Of a DNA stretch of 25,795 nucleotides, positions 21,837-25,795 are shown one piece after another (within the stretch, counting starts at the first letter, position 1; each line of letters starts with the position of its first letter). The notes below the pieces were generated by a model, which ran no database searches, was not told where the DNA came from, and saw only the letters and a program-made list of their open reading frames with translations. This stretch comes from CAIUKV01 sp041659105. Lineage in GTDB: Bacteria > Actinomycetota > Acidimicrobiia > IMCC26256 > PALSA-555. Position numbers and translations under genes: made by a program. The stretch lies in assembly GCA_041659105.1 (NCBI GenBank), contig JBAZYX010000058.1, positions 1-25,795 on the forward strand, in the 5' to 3' direction.

Positions 21837-23015
21837 ATGACCGGTGCCGGCGCAGCCGCGGGATACGACCCCTACGCGGCCGACCTGCGCGCGAACCCGT
21901 ACCCGACCTACGCGTGGCTGCGCGACGAGGCCCCCGTGTACCGGAACCCCGACAAGGGGTTCTACGCGGTCAGCCGGTTCGCCGACGTGCTCGAGACGCT
22001 GTACGACTGGAAGACGTACTCGTCGGCCTCGGGCATCACCCTCGAGGGGCTCCCGCCCGACGTCCAGCCCGAGATGATCACGATGGACCCGCCGCGCCAC
22101 GACGAGCTGCGGACGCTGGTGAAGCGCGCCTTCACCCCGCGCGCGATCAACGCGCTCGAGCCCCGGGTCCACGCGATCGCCCGCGAGATCGCTGCCGGCC
22201 TCGACCCCGCCGGGTTCGACCTCGTGGGCGACGTCGCCGGCCTCGTGCCGTCGGCGGTGATCGCGGAGATGCTCGGCATCCCGCTGTCGGACCGTCCGCT
22301 GTTCCGCGGCTGGATCGAGGTGCTGATTCGGCGCAAGCCCGACGAGCCCGACACGATCACGGCCGCGCAGCAGGCGAGCAAGGAGCTGTCCGAGTACCTC
22401 GCCGCCCAGATCGCGGCCCGACGGCCCGACACCACCGACGACCTCATCGGGTACGCCGTGCGGGTCGCCGACGAGAGCGGCGCGATGGACGACGCGGAGC
22501 TGCTCGGGTTCGTCCGGCTCCTGCTCGTGGCCGGCAACGAGACCACCATCAACCTGATCGGCAACGCGTTCCTCGACCTCGCCGCCAGTCCCGACCAGCG
22601 CGCGCTCGTGGCCGCCGATCCCGGCCTCACGGCGAGCACGGTCGAAGAGGTCCTGCGCTTCTCGTCACCGGTGCCCCAGCTGTGCCGTACGGTCACGCGC
22701 GACGTCGAGCGCCACGGCGTCGACATCCCGGCCGGCTCGGTCGTCGTGATGGTGTTCGCCGCCGCGAACCGCGACGGGCGCGAGTTCCCGGATCCCGACC
22801 GGTTCGACGTGACACGCCGGATCGACCGTCATCTCGCCCTCGGGCACGGCATCCACCACTGCCTCGGCGCCGCGCTCGCGCGGGTGCAGGCGCGGGCCGC
22901 CGTCGACGCCGTGCTGGAGCGCTTCCCCGACTACGCCCTCACCACCGACACGATCGACTGGCTCCCGTCGGGTCACGCCCGTGGGCCGGTGAGCCTTCCC
23001 GCCGTCGCCCGGTAG
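21837..23015 (+). CDS. Cytochrome P450
   Basis: A 392-residue soluble bacterial P450 monooxygenase. The I-helix oxygen-binding motif is AGNETT (232-237), the ExxR motif is E271-VL-R274, and the heme-ligating cysteine is C342 in LALGHGIHHCLGAALAR. The position normally Phe in the heme motif is Leu (LGHGIHHCLG). The ATG at 21837 has a strong GGAGG ribosome-binding site. It begins 19 nt after the DUF2252 stop on the same strand, so it could be co-transcribed with ppk2, though the strong ribosome-binding site suggests independent translation. Substrate and redox partner are unknown; the nearest ferredoxin gene is about 11 kb away. Its last 43 nt overlap the convergent membrane-protein gene. Confidence 0.95.
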   Translation: MTGAGAAAGYDPYAADLRANPYPTYAWLRDEAPVYRNPDKGFYAVSRFADVLETLYDWKTYSSASGITLEGLPPDVQPEMITMDPPRHDELRTLVKRAFTPRAINALEPRVHAIAREIAAGLDPAGFDLVGDVAGLVPSAVIAEMLGIPLSDRPLFRGWIEVLIRRKPDEPDTITAAQQASKELSEYLAAQIAARRPDTTDDLIGYAVRVADESGAMDDAELLGFVRLLLVAGNETTINLIGNAFLDLAASPDQRALVAADPGLTASTVEEVLRFSSPVPQLCRTVTRDVERHGVDIPAGSVVVMVFAAANRDGREFPDPDRFDVTRRIDRHLALGHGIHHCLGAALARVQARAAVDAVLERFPDYALTTDTIDWLPSGHARGPVSLPAVAR

Positions 23016-24583
23016 AGCTCGCAGCGCGGCAGGAGGCCGGCCGGTTCGAGGTTCGCCCGGACCCAGCGTTCGAGCCGGCGCGGGACGAGCTCGTCGTCGG
23101 CCTTCGCGTGCGGGCGGGGCGGATGGAGGCACACCCACGGCACCTCGCCGGCGACGATGCGGTCGATCACGCCGTGCTGCCCCGACGCGCCCAGGTCGGA
23201 CCGCTCCACGATGTCGTACGGAAGCGGATTGTGGGCGCCGGTGCGGAGGTACAGGAACCCGGCGTCCTCGCGCACGATGAAGACCGTGCGCACTCCCCGG
23301 TCACGGAGCGCGGTGCCGAGCCGGGCCGCGGCACGCGCCTGGCTCCGGCTCACCGGCGTGCCGACGAAGTGGGCGACGTCGTGCTCGAGGCGCGGGCGGT
23401 CGCGATGCGTCACCAGCGGGACCGCGACGACCGCCACCGCGACCACCGCGACCGCGCCGGCGACGAGCACGCCGGGCCCGACCGGACGCGGCGCGCGCGC
23501 GGCGGCCGCGGGTCGCGTGGCCAGCGCGAGGGTCCAGACGCCCGCCAACCCGGTGGCGGCGAGCGGCAGCACGCCCGTGATGTGGTTGACGCCCGGGCGC
23601 GGGAAGATCGCCAGCAGCCCCGCGACCGTGAACGCGGCGAGCGCCACGACCTGCTCCCGCGACGCGCGACGCGCACACCACACCCCGACCACGAGCGCCA
23701 CCACCAGGACCGGCAGCGACACGTGGATCACGAAGTTGAGCAGGCGGTGGAGCTCCACCTCACCCGTGCCCCACGACAGGACCGACACGCGGTCGGACAA
23801 CGCCGTGAAGTAGGAGAACCCGACGTCGACGTACGCGCCCTTCGACAGGAACACCTGGTCGACGAACGCCGACCAGCCCCCGGTCCCGGCGACGACCGCG
23901 ACGACACCGACCGAGATGCCCACCGCGCCACCCGCCATCCGCAGCGCCTCGGGGAGCAGCGCCCTGAACCCGGTCCGAGCGGCGGTCGCGGCCATCGCCG
24001 CGAGCACCGCGACGCCCGCGAGCATCCCGACGTTGGGCTTGGCCCAGAACGTCACCGCGACCGCCGCGCCGACCGCCCACGCGGCCCCGGGGAGCACCGC
24101 GGCGAACCGGTCCTGCCACCACAGCACCGCCCGCAGGGTCACGAGCGCGCCGAGGATCGCGACCGCGGAGTACAGGCTCACGAACGCGACGAGCGGGGAC
24201 GCGAATCCGACCAGGACGAGCACGAGCACCACCCGCGCCGCCACGCGCATCCCGACGCGTCGGGCCACCGAGAGCGCCATCACGACTTCGGCCGCGAAGG
24301 TGCCGGCGGCCAGCGCCCGCACCACCGCGAGCTGGACACCGAACACCCGGACCGCGGCCGCGGCGCCCCACGCGGCAATCGGCGTCGTCACGTTGTAGAC
24401 GTCGCGGTACAGCACCTCGCCCCGCGCCATCCGGGTGGCCACCCACAGCATCCAGGTCTCGTCGCGGGTGTTCACGGGCCGCCCGAGCAGCAGGAGGGTG
24501 ACGACGACCGTGATCCCCGCCCAGATGCCGGTCGCGACGAGCGCGCGACGAGCGCGCGACGAGACCGGTGAAGGCTCGGTCAC
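22973..24583 (-). CDS. Polytopic membrane protein, GT-C-like glycosyltransferase (family 39-type)
   Basis: A 536-residue protein with about ten hydrophobic segments. The first loop after helix 1 carries TRDETWMLWVATRMARGEVLYRDVYN, with D41-E42 at the place where GT-C enzymes hold an acidic metal/donor motif. The later YRDVYNVTTPIAAWG pattern also resembles the PMT_2/GT39 group. The C-terminal 150 residues after the last helix (from about PLVTHRDRPRLE) form a soluble domain. The likely role is sugar transfer from a polyprenyl-phosphate donor on the outer face of the membrane, but the acceptor is unknown and the call is by pattern. It starts at GTG 24583, overlapping the nucleosidase stop as GTGA. 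Its 3' end overlaps the P450 gene antisense. Confidence 0.78.
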   Translation of the reverse strand: MTEPSPVSSRARRALVATGIWAGITVVVTLLLLGRPVNTRDETWMLWVATRMARGEVLYRDVYNVTTPIAAWGAAAAVRVFGVQLAVVRALAAGTFAAEVVMALSVARRVGMRVAARVVLVLVLVGFASPLVAFVSLYSAVAILGALVTLRAVLWWQDRFAAVLPGAAWAVGAAVAVTFWAKPNVGMLAGVAVLAAMAATAARTGFRALLPEALRMAGGAVGISVGVVAVVAGTGGWSAFVDQVFLSKGAYVDVGFSYFTALSDRVSVLSWGTGEVELHRLLNFVIHVSLPVLVVALVVGVWCARRASREQVVALAAFTVAGLLAIFPRPGVNHITGVLPLAATGLAGVWTLALATRPAAAARAPRPVGPGVLVAGAVAVVAVAVVAVPLVTHRDRPRLEHDVAHFVGTPVSRSQARAAARLGTALRDRGVRTVFIVREDAGFLYLRTGAHNPLPYDIVERSDLGASGQHGVIDRIVAGEVPWVCLHPPRPHAKADDELVPRRLERWVRANLEPAGLLPRCELYRATAGRLTGPRA

Positions 24584-25314
24584 CCGCGCGGGGTGACCGA
24601 GCACGCGCGGATCGCCGCCTCCGCAGCGACGTGCACGGCGAGCTCCATGTCGGCGGCCATGCGCGCGAGTCGCGCCCGCGCGTCCGGGTCGGCCTCGAGG
24701 TAGCGCCGCAGCGCGTCGGGGTCGGCGCTGCCGTCGGGACCGGTCATCTCCCACACGGCCGAGTCGACGAGCTTGTCGCGCGGACGGTCGCTGATCGACC
24801 GGAACACCGACCAGGGGACGCCTTCGGTCTCGCAGACCGCCGCCACGGCGCCGGTCTCCATGTCCAGCGCGACGACGCCGTCGGCCACCAGCCGCTCGAG
24901 CGCGGTGTCGTCGGTGAGGAAGTCGTCGGAGCTGTGGATGAGCCCGCCCACCGGTGCGTCGCCGAGCCGGGCGGGCACGTGGCGGGTGCCCGCGTCGCCG
25001 TGGAGGACGGCGTCCGGCACCACCAGGGCGCCGATCTCGAGGTCCGGACCGATCCCGCCGGCGATCCCGACGACGATCACGTGCTCGACCCCGGCGCCGA
25101 GGACGCGCCGGGTGGCCTCGGCCCCGGCCTCCATGCCGATCCCGGTCATGGTCGCCACGAAGGTGACACCCTCCACGGTGGCGTCGTGGAGGGCCTCGGG
25201 GTCGTCGGACCGCGCCGCCAGCCCGAGCATCGCCACGAGCGGCGCGAGCTCGTGGGTCATCGGGGCGAGCAACCCCACCCGGGCGGGCCGCGACGGCGAC
25301 CGGGGATCAGCCAC
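24580..25314 (-). CDS. Nucleoside phosphorylase-superfamily protein, MTA/SAH nucleosidase-like
   Basis: A 244-residue PNP/UDP-family protein. It begins VGLLAPMTHELAPL (E22 at the position of the nucleosidase acid/base glutamate region) and has TGIGMEAGAEATRRVL, VVGIAGGIGPDLEIGALVVP, then LDMETGAVAAVCETEGVPW (150-168) and RSISDRPRD with D176, the likely catalytic aspartate. These are the hallmarks of 5'-methylthioadenosine/S-adenosylhomocysteine nucleosidases, though related nucleosidases cannot be excluded. The GTG at 25314 is chosen because homology starts there. It overlaps the amidohydrolase stop by 8 nt, and its own stop overlaps the next start by 4 nt, so the three genes form one operon. 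Confidence 0.85.
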   Translation of the reverse strand: MADPRSPSRPARVGLLAPMTHELAPLVAMLGLAARSDDPEALHDATVEGVTFVATMTGIGMEAGAEATRRVLGAGVEHVIVVGIAGGIGPDLEIGALVVPDAVLHGDAGTRHVPARLGDAPVGGLIHSSDDFLTDDTALERLVADGVVALDMETGAVAAVCETEGVPWSVFRSISDRPRDKLVDSAVWEMTGPDGSADPDALRRYLEADPDARARLARMAADMELAVHVAAEAAIRACSVTPRG

Positions 25315-25795
25315 GAGCGGGCACCGTGACGGAGTCGCGCCCGGCGCGCAGCACGCGCCCGGGTCGGTCGCCGGTGAGGGCGCCGCCGGCGACCACCTCG
25401 ACTCCCTCGACGAAGACGCGCTCGATGCCGGACGCGTTCGCCACGAGCCGACGCGCGCCCCCGGGGAGGTCAAACACGAGCTCGGCCGGCCCGGGCGCGA
25501 TCGTGTCGGGGTCGAACACCACGAGGTCGGCCTTGTACCCCTCCGCGACGCGGCCGCGGTCGTGGAGCCCGAGCAGGCGCGCCGGCACGTCGGCGAGGCG
25601 GTGGACCATCTCCTCGACGGTGAACCAGCCGTGGCCGCGCACGAGCTCGGCGAAGCTCGCGGTGGGGTACTCGGTGTTCACCGTGCCGTCGAGGTGCGCG
25701 CCCCCGTCGGACGCGCCGAGGAGCACATGCGGGTTCTGCACCGCGTCGCGCCGCGCGTCGCGCAACGCGCCGTCGTTCTCGTCGTACGCGAACCG
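25307..25795 (-). CDS. Amidohydrolase, N-acyl-D-amino-acid deacylase-like, N-terminal part outside the window
   Basis: The C-terminal 162 residues of a metal-dependent amidohydrolase (Amidohydro_3 type); the frame is open to the right edge. HVLLGASDGGAHLDG holds the catalytic/metal aspartate of the barrel. The later ADVPARLLGLHDRGRVAEGYKADLVVFDPDTI and the terminal GIERVFVEGVEVVAGGALTGDRPGRVLR are the usual end of the composite beta-sandwich. The closest type I recall is the D-aminoacylase / N-acyl-D-amino-acid deacylase group. The metal-binding HxH is in the missing part, so activity cannot be assessed. It heads the minus-strand trio with the nucleosidase and membrane protein genes. Confidence 0.88.
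   Translation of the reverse strand, partial: RFAYDENDGALRDARRDAVQNPHVLLGASDGGAHLDGTVNTEYPTASFAELVRGHGWFTVEEMVHRLADVPARLLGLHDRGRVAEGYKADLVVFDPDTIAPGPAELVFDLPGGARRLVANASGIERVFVEGVEVVAGGALTGDRPGRVLRAGRDSVTVPARG

Noticed and set aside
1..25795. tRNA or rRNA genes, CRISPR arrays, insertion sequences or phage attachment sites
   Set aside because: On reading both strands I found no cloverleaf with a T-arm, no regularly spaced repeats, no transposase or integrase motifs.

Overview
The window is a GC-rich, gene-dense stretch of a bacterial chromosome. Almost all third codon positions are G or C, GTG starts are frequent, there is an F420-type luciferase-like oxidoreductase, an actinobacterial-type SOS box, and a tig-clpP-clpX-(gene)-valS-folC order. 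Together these point to an actinobacterium. The divergent archaeal-type valyl-tRNA synthetase and the single clpP at this locus suggest a deep lineage such as Acidimicrobiia, but that placement is inference.

Region 1 (1-8414, all minus strand) is housekeeping. The trigger factor, ClpP and ClpX genes (protein folding and ATP-dependent proteolysis) are followed by a DUF222/HNH nuclease gene that looks inserted, then valS, then folC, which runs off the left edge. A near-perfect LexA/SOS operator lies on the first codons of the HNH gene.

Region 2 (8415-13040) is accessory metabolism. Two plus-strand genes for small alpha/beta-barrel proteins, the first starting inside a tandem 20-bp repeat, face a minus-strand set: a TIM-barrel isomerase-like protein, a Rieske oxygenase alpha subunit and a [2Fe-2S] ferredoxin, which overlap one another, followed by a voltage-gated-type K+ channel.

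Region 3 (13041-18347) begins with a 373-bp gap. It continues with a plus-strand run of a response-regulator/thioredoxin-reductase-like fusion lacking the redox CxxC, a substrate-binding-protein homologue without a signal peptide, and a beta-CASP metallo-beta-lactamase protein whose only plausible start is CTG. A DUF4230 membrane-anchored protein converges on it.

Region 4 (18348-23015) has an F420-dependent oxidoreductase divergent from a ppk2-DUF2252-P450 run. The ppk2 promoter looks leaderless, with a perfect 10+10 bp inverted repeat just upstream. DUF2252 shows kinase-like motifs in a circularly permuted order.

Region 5 (22973-25795, minus) is a tightly overlapping trio: an amidohydrolase (N-terminal part outside the window), an MTA/SAH-nucleosidase-like protein and a GT-C-like polytopic membrane protein, whose 3' end overlaps the P450 gene antisense by 43 nt. 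I see no rRNA, tRNA, CRISPR array, insertion sequence or prophage genes.
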